Source of the DNA: Christensenella sp. UBA4263
GTDB lineage: Bacteria; Bacillota; Clostridia; Christensenellales; Aristaeellaceae
Direction of reading: 5' to 3'
DNA length: 5,385 nt
Assembly: GCA_002395225.1 (NCBI GenBank)
Contig: DGWH01000024.1
Coordinates: forward strand, 2,016-7,400
Shown here: positions 1 to 5,385 of the stretch, piece by piece
Layout: each line of letters begins with the position of its first letter
Numbering within the stretch: the stretch's first letter is position 1
Translations under genes and position numbers: made by a program
Notes under the pieces: model-generated
The model's database searches: none
Told to the model about the DNA's origin: nothing
Seen by the model: only the letters and a program-made list of their open reading frames with translations

Positions 1-72
1 ACCGGCGGTGATGTCCTGCTGGACATTTTCCTGCACACCGGCGGTGATGTCCTGCTGGACATTTTCCTGAAC
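1..72 (-). repeat. 36-bp in-frame tandem repeat, two copies, continuing toward window edge
   Basis: Positions 1-36 and 37-72 are identical except for one base (34 versus 70). On the coding strand that change is synonymous (GTG versus GTT, valine), so both copies encode the same 12 residues, VQENVQQDITAG. The array touches the window edge, so its true copy number is unknown. A shorter related stretch, VQEQQIPA, immediately precedes it in the protein and may be a decayed unit. Confidence 0.93.
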
Positions 73-1065
73 GGCGGGGATCTGCTGCTCCTGTACCGGG
101 GTTACCAGCGGCAGCGGGGTGATAATCGGCTGAGGTTCCTGTGTATAGGCCGGCTCCGCTGTTACGGTCTGCTGTGTTTCGGACGGATTATACAGAGGAA
201 TCGGCGTTTCATAGAGGATGATCGGAACATCCGTTGGATACACGTATTCGTTTTCCGATACGGCCGCTTCCGTCTGATTTTCAGGCACTGCGGCCTGGGG
301 AACCGGGGTGATTTCCGGCACCGGGGTCATTTCCTGGTAAAGATACTCTGTCGGGGCAGGGGTTAGGTAGATAATCACCGCATCGGTCGCCGCAGGGACA
401 TCCGTCTGAACCGGTACATCCGTTGCATGGGACCGCCGGTGTTCCTCTGCTGCGGGGGCGGGAGGTGTCGGCGGGACAGCGCCGGAGGGCTTCTGATTAT
501 CCATGTACCAGTAGATGAGGGCGGCGGCCAGCAGGAGAACCGCGGCGATGGAAAGGAGGATCGGGGCAACAGGCGAGGACTTCTTCTTTTTCAGAACCGG
601 CTTTGAAAGCAGATACCGGCTGCATACCCGGTTGATGCTTTCGTTAAAATATTCCGTTGTCGAGGTGAGGCCGTTCTGATAGCGGACGGCATCGATATCC
701 TCAGGCAGATATTCCGGAAAGGTGAAGTCCTTGAGCATGATGGGGATGATGTTTTTCCCGAGACGCAGCGCCTCGGCAATCTCGGCCCGCACCCAGTCAT
801 CCGGCGAAACGCACCGGTCAAGGGCATGCGGGGAGAGGATCAGAACGAAATCCGTGCAGGAGCGGATGGAATGGAGAAGGGCTTCGTTAAAACTGCCGGA
901 ACGCAGAACTTCCAGATCGTAAAACACCCGGTAGCCGCGTTCCTTGAGCGCCTGATAAAAATACATGGCGGTCATGTCGCCGCCATCCCGGCGATAACTG
1001 ATAAAGACATCACATGACGGCTGGGTCTGCTGTGTATGCGCTCTTCTTTTTTTGGATTGACTCAT
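1..1065 (-). CDS. Membrane-anchored TIR-domain protein with Thr/Pro-rich repeat tail (3' end outside window)
   Basis: The frame is open from ATG at 1065 to the left edge, giving 355 codons without a stop; the C-terminus is missing. The start is supported by AGAAAGGA six bases upstream. Residues about 18-153 form a TIR domain: DVFISYRR (19-26), a BB-loop region near 50-60 and LSPHALDRC (77-85). DDWVRAEI (89-96) follows, whose Glu95 sits at the catalytic glutamate position of NAD-cleaving TIRs, then GKNIIPI (103-109) and LPEDIDAV (120-127). A KKKK stretch (159-162) precedes one hydrophobic helix (about 165-188), so the TIR domain should be cytosolic and the rest outside. Residues about 189-331 are rich in Thr, Pro, Glu and Gln with TPxP motifs; residues 332-355 are two identical 12-residue repeats. 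Known of the family: bacterial TIRs often hydrolyse NAD or make cyclic ADP-ribose signals, many in phage defence. NADase activity and any defence role are inference; an adaptor or cell-surface role is possible. No Thoeris partner (thsA-like) lies in view. Confidence 0.88.
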   Translation of the reverse strand, partial: MSQSKKRRAHTQQTQPSCDVFISYRRDGGDMTAMYFYQALKERGYRVFYDLEVLRSGSFNEALLHSIRSCTDFVLILSPHALDRCVSPDDWVRAEIAEALRLGKNIIPIMLKDFTFPEYLPEDIDAVRYQNGLTSTTEYFNESINRVCSRYLLSKPVLKKKKSSPVAPILLSIAAVLLLAAALIYWYMDNQKPSGAVPPTPPAPAAEEHRRSHATDVPVQTDVPAATDAVIIYLTPAPTEYLYQEMTPVPEITPVPQAAVPENQTEAAVSENEYVYPTDVPIILYETPIPLYNPSETQQTVTAEPAYTQEPQPIITPLPLVTPVQEQQIPAVQENVQQDITAGVQENVQQDITAG

Positions 1066-1071
1066 GAGATA

Positions 1072-1079
1072 TCCTTTCT
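1072..1079 (-). promoter_or_regulatory. Ribosome binding site of the TIR gene
   Basis: On the minus strand AGAAAGGA lies six bases before ATG at 1065. It fixes the start of the TIR protein just ahead of its basic N-terminus (SKKRR), with no competing start nearby. Confidence 0.8.
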
Positions 1080-1119
1080 TCAAACGGCCCAATCTGCGGC
1101 CGAATGGAATTGTGAATGG

Positions 1120-1140
1120 AAAAGCCAGCCTGTGCTGGGC
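1120..1140 (-). promoter_or_regulatory. Possible small hairpin with U-run in the TIR leader
   Basis: On the minus strand the leader reads GCC-C-AGC, loop ACAG, GCTGGC, then TTTT. This is a six-base-pair stem with one bulged C and a short U-run, lying about 15 bases after the predicted transcript start. It could be a weak attenuator or a chance fold; the U-run is too short for a confident terminator call. Confidence 0.25.
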
Positions 1141-1160
1141 AAATGCTCCTTCGGGCCGTT

Positions 1161-1189
1161 ATTATAACAAAACGGCGGGAAGTGTACAA
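1161..1189 (-). promoter_or_regulatory. Sigma-A type promoter of the TIR gene
   Basis: On the minus strand the -35 is TTGTAC (1189-1184), followed by a 17-base spacer and a perfect -10 TATAAT (1166-1161). A TGT just before the -10 gives an extended -10 element. The predicted transcript starts near 1154 and has a leader of about 89 bases. Six-base arms GGCGGG (1174-1179) and CCCGCC (1195-1200) flank the -35. Confidence 0.75.
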
Positions 1190-1271
1190 GCGGACCCGCC
1201 TGCTGCCGCAGAAACGAACTGACACGAAAGTTGAAAATCCTTTGTTTTTTGTGGATTCTCTGTTCCTGACC

Positions 1272-1300
1272 TTGCGGGAATCGATGTTTTTTCGTATAAT
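1272..1300 (+). promoter_or_regulatory. Sigma-A type promoter of the sugar kinase-epimerase operon
   Basis: The -35 is TTGCGG (1272-1277), the spacer is 17 bases and the -10 is a perfect TATAAT (1295-1300). The predicted transcript starts near 1307 and leaves a leader of about 113 bases before the kinase start at 1420. The near-consensus -10 suggests control by a repressor or roadblock rather than by a weak promoter that needs an activator; that is inference. Confidence 0.75.
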
Positions 1301-1358
1301 GCACAGTACACAACGAGCTTTCGAACGAGATATGGAAAAGCGAACCTTTCGTGTGCAT

Positions 1359-1382
1359 GGAAACATTAACGATAATGTTTCC
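1359..1382. promoter_or_regulatory. 24-bp inverted repeat in the kinase leader (operator or RNA hairpin)
   Basis: GGAAACATTA (1359-1368) and TAATGTTTCC (1373-1382) are perfect 10-base complements separated by ACGA. The centre of symmetry falls on a CG step, as in many LacI-family operators. Outside the core, GTGC (1353-1356) can pair with GCAC (1385-1388) across one G-T wobble and one mismatch, extending the fold. The repeat lies about 52 bases after the predicted transcript start and 23 bases before the ribosome binding site. It has no U-run, so it is not an intrinsic terminator. It could be a downstream repressor site or a leader stem affecting mRNA stability or translation. Confidence 0.7.
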
Positions 1383-1405
1383 GCGCACGGGCAAAGAAAT
1401 CAGAT

Positions 1406-1412
1406 GGAGGAG
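1406..1412 (+). promoter_or_regulatory. Ribosome binding site deciding the kinase start
   Basis: GGAGGAG sits seven bases before ATG at 1420. It selects this start over an in-frame GTG at 1351 and ATG at 1357, which would place the leader inverted repeat inside the coding sequence and have no comparable site upstream. Confidence 0.85.
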
Positions 1413-1419
1413 AAACGAG

Positions 1420-3027
1420 ATGGATCAGGAAGCAAAACGAATCATTGAAACAGGAAACGGAATCCTGGGAATCGAATTTGGATCGACGCGAATCAAGGCG
1501 GTTCTGATTGATGAAAAGCATGAGCCGATCGCGGGCGGCAGCCACGCCTGGGAAAACCGGCTTGAGAACGGCATCTGGACCTATCATCTCAGTGATGTCT
1601 GGGAGGGCATTCAGGATGCCTATGCCGATCTGGTGAGGGATGTACGCGAAAAGTATGGCGTGACACTCAAAAAAGTGGCCGGCATCGGCATTTCGGCCAT
1701 GATGCACGGCTATCTGCCCTTTGACGCGGAGGGCAATCAGCTGGCGGAATTCAGGACCTGGCGCAATGCGATTACCGGTCCTGCGGCCGAAAAGCTGACG
1801 GAGGCATTTGCGTTCAACGTTCCCCAGCGCTGGACCATTGCGCATCTGTATCAGGCCATTCTGAACGGCGAGGCGCATGTGGGTCAGATCGATTACCTGA
1901 CCACCCTGGCCGGCTATGTCCACTGGAAGCTCACCGGCCGCCGCGTGGTGGGGACCGGCGAGGGCTCCGGCATTTTCCCGCTGAAAGATGATACGGGCAC
2001 CTATGATCCCGCGCGCGTGGCGCAGTTTGACCAGCTCATTAAACCCTGCGGCTTTAAGTGGACACTGACGGATATCCTGCCTGAGGTCATCCCGGCCGGT
2101 GCGGATGCCGGCTGCCTGACGGAGGAGGGAGCCCGCCTACTGGATCCCACCGGCGAGCTTGAGGCGGGAGCCAGGATGGCGCCGCCGGAGGGCGATGCGG
2201 GAACCGGAATGGTTGCCACCAACAGCATTACTCCGGGAACCGGCAATATCAGCGCAGGCACCTCCGTCTTTGCCATGATCGTCCTTGACCATGAACTTTC
2301 CAGGGTGCATGTGGAGATTGACAACGTGGCAACGCCGGACGGGAAGCCGGTGGCAATGGTCCACTGCAACAACTGCACCAGCGATATCAATGCCTATGCG
2401 GAGATGCTGAGCGGCTTTGCCGCGGCGGCCGGCGCAAAGGTCAGCATGAATCAGGTCTATGAGGCCATCTTCGGTGCGGCACTTCAGGGCGAGGCCGACT
2501 GCGGCGGCGTCATTAACGTCAACTATTTCTCCGGCGAGACGATTACCGGTCTTGATGAGGGACGGCCGATGCTGGTCCGTCTTCCGGATGCCCGGTTCAG
2601 TTTTGCCAATATGGCAAGGTCTCTGCTGTATGGCGCCGTGGCGACGCTCAAGCTGGGCATGGATATCCTGACGGAGGAGGAGCGGGTCCGGATCGTCTCT
2701 CTGCTGGGACACGGCGGTTTCTTTAAGACGGGAACCAGCGGTCAGCAGCTGATGGCCGCGGCACTTAATACACCGGTGTCCGTGATGAAGACGGCCGGCG
2801 AGGGCGGCCCCTGGGGCATGGCCGTTCTGACGGCCTATGCGATACGCAGGGAAGAGGGCGAAACGCTGGGCGATTACCTCAAGAACCGCGTGTTTGCGGG
2901 GGCTGAGGGCAGCACGGTTGAACCGAAAGCCGAGGATGTGGCCGGATTCAATGCGTATATTCGTCAGTTCAAGGCAGTTCTGCCGGCAGAAAAGGCGGCG
3001 GTATCCGGACTGACGGAAAATAAATAA
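1420..3027 (+). CDS. araB: FGGY-family carbohydrate kinase, probable L-ribulokinase
   Basis: A 535-residue cytosolic kinase, in the usual FGGY size range. The N-terminal phosphate-binding motif is GIEFGSTRIKAVLID (17-31), with Glu where many relatives have Asp. Then come ISAMMHG (91-97), TWRNAIT (113-119), GDAGTGM (258-264) with Asp259 as likely catalytic base, and GTGNISAGTS (273-282). GHGGFFKTGTSGQQ (430-443) and GEGGPWGMA (460-468) complete the C-terminal ATP-binding fold. The family transfers phosphate from ATP to a sugar hydroxyl. The specificity call rests mainly on the next gene, 20 bases downstream, which uses L-ribulose 5-phosphate, the product of an L-ribulokinase. The sequence is the divergent clostridial type rather than the classical E. 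coli AraB. The symbol is therefore given by role; L-xylulose or another ketose remains possible. It has its own promoter and a palindrome in the leader, so sugar-responsive repression is plausible. The upstream in-frame GTG at 1351 was rejected as start. Confidence 0.8.
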   Translation: MDQEAKRIIETGNGILGIEFGSTRIKAVLIDEKHEPIAGGSHAWENRLENGIWTYHLSDVWEGIQDAYADLVRDVREKYGVTLKKVAGIGISAMMHGYLPFDAEGNQLAEFRTWRNAITGPAAEKLTEAFAFNVPQRWTIAHLYQAILNGEAHVGQIDYLTTLAGYVHWKLTGRRVVGTGEGSGIFPLKDDTGTYDPARVAQFDQLIKPCGFKWTLTDILPEVIPAGADAGCLTEEGARLLDPTGELEAGARMAPPEGDAGTGMVATNSITPGTGNISAGTSVFAMIVLDHELSRVHVEIDNVATPDGKPVAMVHCNNCTSDINAYAEMLSGFAAAAGAKVSMNQVYEAIFGAALQGEADCGGVINVNYFSGETITGLDEGRPMLVRLPDARFSFANMARSLLYGAVATLKLGMDILTEEERVRIVSLLGHGGFFKTGTSGQQLMAAALNTPVSVMKTAGEGGPWGMAVLTAYAIRREEGETLGDYLKNRVFAGAEGSTVEPKAEDVAGFNAYIRQFKAVLPAEKAAVSGLTENK

Positions 3028-3047
3028 GAGCGGGAAGGGAATCTGAA

Positions 3048-3746
3048 ATGCTGAAAGAACTGAAACAGGCCGTCTATGAGGCCAATATGCTTCTGCCGAA
3101 AATGCATCTGGTGACGTTTACCTGGGGCAACGTTTCCGGAATCGACCGGCAGAAAGGGTACGTTGTGATCAAGCCCTCCGGCGTGGAATATGAAAATCTG
3201 AAGCCGGAGAATATGGTGGTGCTGGATCTGGATGGGAAGGTTGTCGAGGGCAAATACAATCCGTCCACCGATACCAAGACCCATCTGCATCTGTACAAGG
3301 TCTTCCCCGGGATTGGCGGCATTGTTCATACGCACAGCCCGTACGCGGTTGGCTGGGGCCAGGCCGGCCGGGATATTCCCTGCTTCGGAACGACCCACGC
3401 GGATTATTTCTACGGTCCCGTTCCCTGTGCCAGGTCACTGACCAAAGAGGAGATTGAGGCGGATTATGAGCTCAATACCGGCGTGGTGATTGAGGAGACC
3501 TTCCGTGAGAGAAACCTGGATCCGGCCTTTGTGCCTGCGGTGATCTGCCGGAATCACGGACCGTTTACCTGGGGCAAGGACCCCGCACAGGCCGTGTATC
3601 ATGCGGGCGTTCTGGAGGAGGTCGCCAAGATGGCGCTGTTTACCATCTCCATTGATCCCGCCACGCAGCCGGCGCCGCAGCACATTCAGGACAAGCACTT
3701 CATGCGCAAGCATGGACCGAATGCGTACTACGGACAGGGAAAATAA
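3048..3746 (+). CDS. araD: L-ribulose-5-phosphate 4-epimerase (class II aldolase family)
   Basis: A 232-residue protein, almost the length of E. coli AraD (231 from memory). It interconverts L-ribulose 5-phosphate and D-xylulose 5-phosphate in the cytosol by a zinc-dependent retro-aldol mechanism. Visible residues match the family: Asn28, Lys42, SGVEY (44-48), Asp75, and the zinc ligands His94 and His96 in VHTHSPY and His170 in NHGPFTWG. Asp119 in HADYF and Tyr228 in the final AYYG stretch are the catalytic positions, each one less than in E. coli. The start is supported by AAGGGA seven bases upstream. It lies 20 bases after the kinase with no terminator between, so the two are cotranscribed, and it is followed at once by a terminator. 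L-fuculose-phosphate aldolase is less likely because length and the C-terminal Tyr region fit AraD. Confidence 0.93.
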   Translation: MLKELKQAVYEANMLLPKMHLVTFTWGNVSGIDRQKGYVVIKPSGVEYENLKPENMVVLDLDGKVVEGKYNPSTDTKTHLHLYKVFPGIGGIVHTHSPYAVGWGQAGRDIPCFGTTHADYFYGPVPCARSLTKEEIEADYELNTGVVIEETFRERNLDPAFVPAVICRNHGPFTWGKDPAQAVYHAGVLEEVAKMALFTISIDPATQPAPQHIQDKHFMRKHGPNAYYGQGK

Positions 3747-3748
3747 GA

Positions 3749-3807
3749 GAGCGGATAAACCAAAAAGAACTGAGCAGTGCTCAGTCCTTTTTTTGGTCTG
3801 TCCGCTC
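3749..3807. terminator. Bidirectional intrinsic terminator between convergent genes
   Basis: The core stem is ACTGAGC (3769-3775), loop AGT, GCTCAGT (3779-3785). It is followed on the plus strand by CC and seven Ts (3788-3794), and on the minus strand by TC and five Ts. The A-run and T-run pair with each other, extended by ACC/GGT (3759-3761 with 3795-3797). After a short internal loop, GAGCGGA (3749-3755) pairs with TCCGCTC (3801-3807). It ends the araD transcript and the convergent carboxypeptidase transcript. The outer arms begin three bases after the araD stop and overlap the carboxypeptidase stop (3806-3808). Confidence 0.9.
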
Positions 3808-5275
3808 AGAGTTCCCGGAAAGGACGTTTCTTGGGCGGGGGCATCAGGTTCAGCTTCCGCATGCGCCTGCGCCGGCGGCGGATCCAGGCGCGGATCAGGA
3901 AAAAGAGAACCAGGAGGACAAAAGCAGGCGGAATAATCAGGTCCATGGAAAGACGCGGAAACGGATTCTCATCTGCCAGCGTGTACGCCTCGATCTGTTC
4001 AAGCGTCGGGGGCGCGTCTTCCCTGGCGGCAATGGATCTGGTGGCCACCAGATCATACGTGGCGGTGCCTTTGTTTTCCGAGTAGAAGGTCAGGACGCCC
4101 ATGGTGTCGCCGACAGAAATGGGTGCGCGGAAATCCCGGGTCCAGGCAACGGAGGAGATCTGCGAAAAGTTTTCCCGCAGGGAATCGATCATGGCTTTGC
4201 GGCCGATGATTTTCATGTCCTTGGTTTCATCCGTTGCGCGAATGCCCAGGGTCAGGTTGCCGTGCTGGGGATCATCCAGATCGAAACCGGCAATCTCGAT
4301 AACCCGCGGATCATCTGCGTAAAGTGCTTCCGGCGTAATGCTCTGAATCTGGGTATAACCGTATTCAAACAGTTTTTTGGTATCGGTCCAGCGGCCGATA
4401 CGGGAACTGTAAAAAACGACGGAGATGAGGTTAATGCCGTCTCGTTCGGCGGCGCCGACATAACAGTAGCCGGCCCGGTTGGTAAAGCCGGTTTTTACAC
4501 CGATGCAGTCTCTGTAATAATAGTCGCTCTCCGGATTCAGTATGGCCGTCTGACCCACCAACTGACGGGCAGGGTGCTTATTTGAGGCCGGCATATCGTA
4601 GGTGTTTTTCCTGACGATATCCGCAAATTCCTGATTCATCATGGCCGCCCGGGCGATAATGGCCATGTCCCGCACGGTGGTATAATGATTTTCATCGTGC
4701 ACGCCGGAGGGATTGGTAAAATGTGTGCTCTCCGAGCAGCCGAGCATCCGGGCGGCGTCGTTCATGAGATCGGCAAATCCATCTACACTTCCGCCAAAGT
4801 ATTCCGCAATGGCATTTGCACCCTCGTTTCCGGAACGGACAAGCGTGGCCGCGATGAGGTCCTTCAAGGTGACGGTTTCCCCTTCGGACACGGGAATGCG
4901 CGTGTAGGTTGCGGGAACCAGATCCACGGCGGTCTGTGAGATGGTGACCTCATCATTGGCGAGATCTCCCATCTGAAGGGCCAGATAAGCCGTCAGGATT
5001 TTGGTGGTGGAGGCGGGGTACATGATCTCATCCGCGTTTTTGGCGAAGATCGTCTCACCCGTGGTGGCCTCAATCAGGATGGCGCTCTGTGCATACAGCA
5101 TGTCGCCGTCAAGGAGCTCCGGATGACGTTCATCCCATGGAATGGCATTTTCGGACAGACGCGGCGGAACAAAAACATCCTCGGCGGGTTCATCCTCAGC
5201 GAAAACGGAAAAAGGACAGAGAAATAAAACGAGAGTGATGATAAAAAAAACAGCGGCTCTTGTTTTGGATGCCAT
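3806..5275 (-). CDS. dacF: D-alanyl-D-alanine carboxypeptidase (penicillin-binding protein 5 family, DacF-like)
   Basis: A 489-residue serine carboxypeptidase that removes the terminal D-Ala from peptidoglycan pentapeptides outside the membrane, limiting cross-linking. Residues 1-26 are a signal peptide (basic start, hydrophobic core, likely cleavage after VFA). The peptidase S11 motifs are present in order: SxxK as STTK (89-92, Ser89 nucleophile), SGN (148-150) and KTG (261-263). A PBP5-like C-terminal domain follows at roughly 290-410. Unlike PBP5 of enterobacteria, which ends in an amphipathic helix, this protein ends in a true membrane helix (about 446-465), six consecutive arginines (466-471) and a basic proline-containing tail, so the tail should be cytosolic. 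The start at 5275 has AAGGAGG six bases upstream. The gene is alone, converges on araD and shares its terminator. dacF is used in the broad sense; dacA or dacB paralogue naming cannot be settled here. Confidence 0.93.
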   Translation of the reverse strand: MASKTRAAVFFIITLVLFLCPFSVFAEDEPAEDVFVPPRLSENAIPWDERHPELLDGDMLYAQSAILIEATTGETIFAKNADEIMYPASTTKILTAYLALQMGDLANDEVTISQTAVDLVPATYTRIPVSEGETVTLKDLIAATLVRSGNEGANAIAEYFGGSVDGFADLMNDAARMLGCSESTHFTNPSGVHDENHYTTVRDMAIIARAAMMNQEFADIVRKNTYDMPASNKHPARQLVGQTAILNPESDYYYRDCIGVKTGFTNRAGYCYVGAAERDGINLISVVFYSSRIGRWTDTKKLFEYGYTQIQSITPEALYADDPRVIEIAGFDLDDPQHGNLTLGIRATDETKDMKIIGRKAMIDSLRENFSQISSVAWTRDFRAPISVGDTMGVLTFYSENKGTATYDLVATRSIAAREDAPPTLEQIEAYTLADENPFPRLSMDLIIPPAFVLLVLFFLIRAWIRRRRRRMRKLNLMPPPKKRPFREL

Positions 5276-5281
5276 CTCATT

Positions 5282-5288
5282 CCTCCTT
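5282..5288 (-). promoter_or_regulatory. Ribosome binding site of the carboxypeptidase gene
   Basis: On the minus strand AAGGAGG lies six bases before ATG at 5275, a near-perfect match to the anti-Shine-Dalgarno sequence. It supports the start that yields an intact signal peptide. Confidence 0.85.
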
Positions 5289-5311
5289 CCCTGACCGGAA
5301 AATCCTGCTAG

Positions 5312-5339
5312 ATTCTATCACGTTTTCTGAAAATTGCAA
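5312..5339 (-). promoter_or_regulatory. Sigma-A type promoter of the carboxypeptidase gene
   Basis: On the minus strand the -35 is TTGCAA (5339-5334), the spacer is 16 bases and the -10 is TAGAAT (5317-5312). A TGA just before it gives an extended -10 (TGn). The predicted transcript starts near 5305, leaving a short leader of about 30 bases, as expected for an unregulated cell-wall gene. Confidence 0.7.
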
Positions 5340-5385
5340 GCCGATGCCGGGAAAAGGCGTGGGCTCGGTGCGAATGCGCCGATTC
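5340..5385. other. Right-edge stretch with no recognised feature
   Basis: These 46 GC-rich bases contain an ATG at 5343 (plus) open to the edge, but no ribosome binding site precedes it. There is too little sequence to call a gene or to tell whether a neighbour begins or ends here. Confidence 0.5.

Larger units (their letters stand above)
1066..1419. other. Divergent intergenic region between the TIR gene and the kinase operon
   Basis: This 354-base stretch carries no convincing gene. The frames open across it on both strands lack coding character and overlap the promoters. It holds the TIR promoter and about 89 bases of leader on the minus strand, and the kinase promoter with about 113 bases of leader and a strong inverted repeat on the plus strand. 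Between the two -35 elements (1190-1271) I see only GC-rich then T-rich sequence and no recognisable site. Confidence 0.8.

Noticed and set aside
1..72. The start of a CRISPR array
   Set aside because: The 36-bp units are directly adjacent with no spacers and stay in frame within a coding sequence.
1..1065. A Thoeris-type defence system around the TIR gene
   Set aside because: No thsA-like NADase, SIR2, SLOG or other partner is present; the visible neighbours are sugar-metabolism and cell-wall genes. The left flank is unseen.
1140..1160. CCGAAGGAGCA-like string on the minus strand, recalling the end of a glycine riboswitch aptamer
   Set aside because: The rest of the aptamer is absent, the string lies at the predicted transcript start, and the downstream gene has no glycine link.
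1359..1382. Leader inverted repeat as an intrinsic terminator or a catabolite cre site
   Set aside because: No T-run follows either arm, and the half-sites around the central CG are opposite in orientation to the cre consensus.
1351..1419. In-frame upstream starts (GTG 1351, ATG 1357) that would lengthen the kinase by up to 23 residues
   Set aside because: The extra residues do not resemble an FGGY N-terminus, the leader inverted repeat would become coding, and a strong GGAGGAG lies seven bases before ATG 1420.
1080..1448. Overlapping open frames on both strands through the intergenic region
   Set aside because: They have no family resemblance or convincing ribosome binding sites, and they overlap two good promoters and the 5' ends of real genes.
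5343..5385. Start of a plus-strand gene at the right edge
   Set aside because: No ribosome binding site precedes ATG 5343, and only 14 codons are visible with no recognisable sequence.

Overview
The window (GC-rich, roughly 55% by eye) looks like chromosomal DNA of an anaerobic member of the Bacillota, probably Clostridia of a gut or rumen type. This is inferred from strong purine-rich ribosome binding sites, near-consensus sigma-A promoters, a DacF-type D,D-carboxypeptidase with a C-terminal anchor, the clostridial form of FGGY kinase next to araD, and a secreted-side Thr/Pro-rich segment with TPxP repeats. No genus is claimed.

Layout: (1) positions 1-1065, minus strand, hold the first 355 codons of a gene that runs off the left edge. 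It encodes a cytosolic TIR domain, one membrane helix and a long Thr/Pro-rich extracytoplasmic tail that ends, within the window, in perfect 12-residue tandem repeats. (2) Positions 1066-1419 are a divergent intergenic region with a promoter for the TIR gene (minus), a promoter for the kinase operon (plus) and a 24-bp inverted repeat in the kinase leader. (3) Positions 1420-3746, plus strand, are a two-gene operon: an FGGY sugar kinase (probable L-ribulokinase) and L-ribulose-5-phosphate 4-epimerase. (4) Positions 3747-3808 are a compact bidirectional terminator between convergent genes. (5) Positions 3806-5275, minus strand, encode a D-alanyl-D-alanine carboxypeptidase with its own promoter at 5312-5339. 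(6) The last 46 bases hold nothing recognisable.

The kinase and epimerase plausibly act in sequence: L-ribulose is phosphorylated, then epimerised to D-xylulose 5-phosphate for the pentose phosphate pathway. The isomerase (araA), transporter and regulator are not in the window. The carboxypeptidase is an independent cell-wall gene. The TIR protein has no visible functional link to its neighbours. It is the least ordinary item here: its TIR domain resembles the NAD-cleaving TIR of animal SARM1 and keeps the catalytic glutamate position, but it is tethered to the membrane and carries a repetitive outer tail. No CRISPR array, tRNA, rRNA, transposon or recognised defence-island partner is visible.
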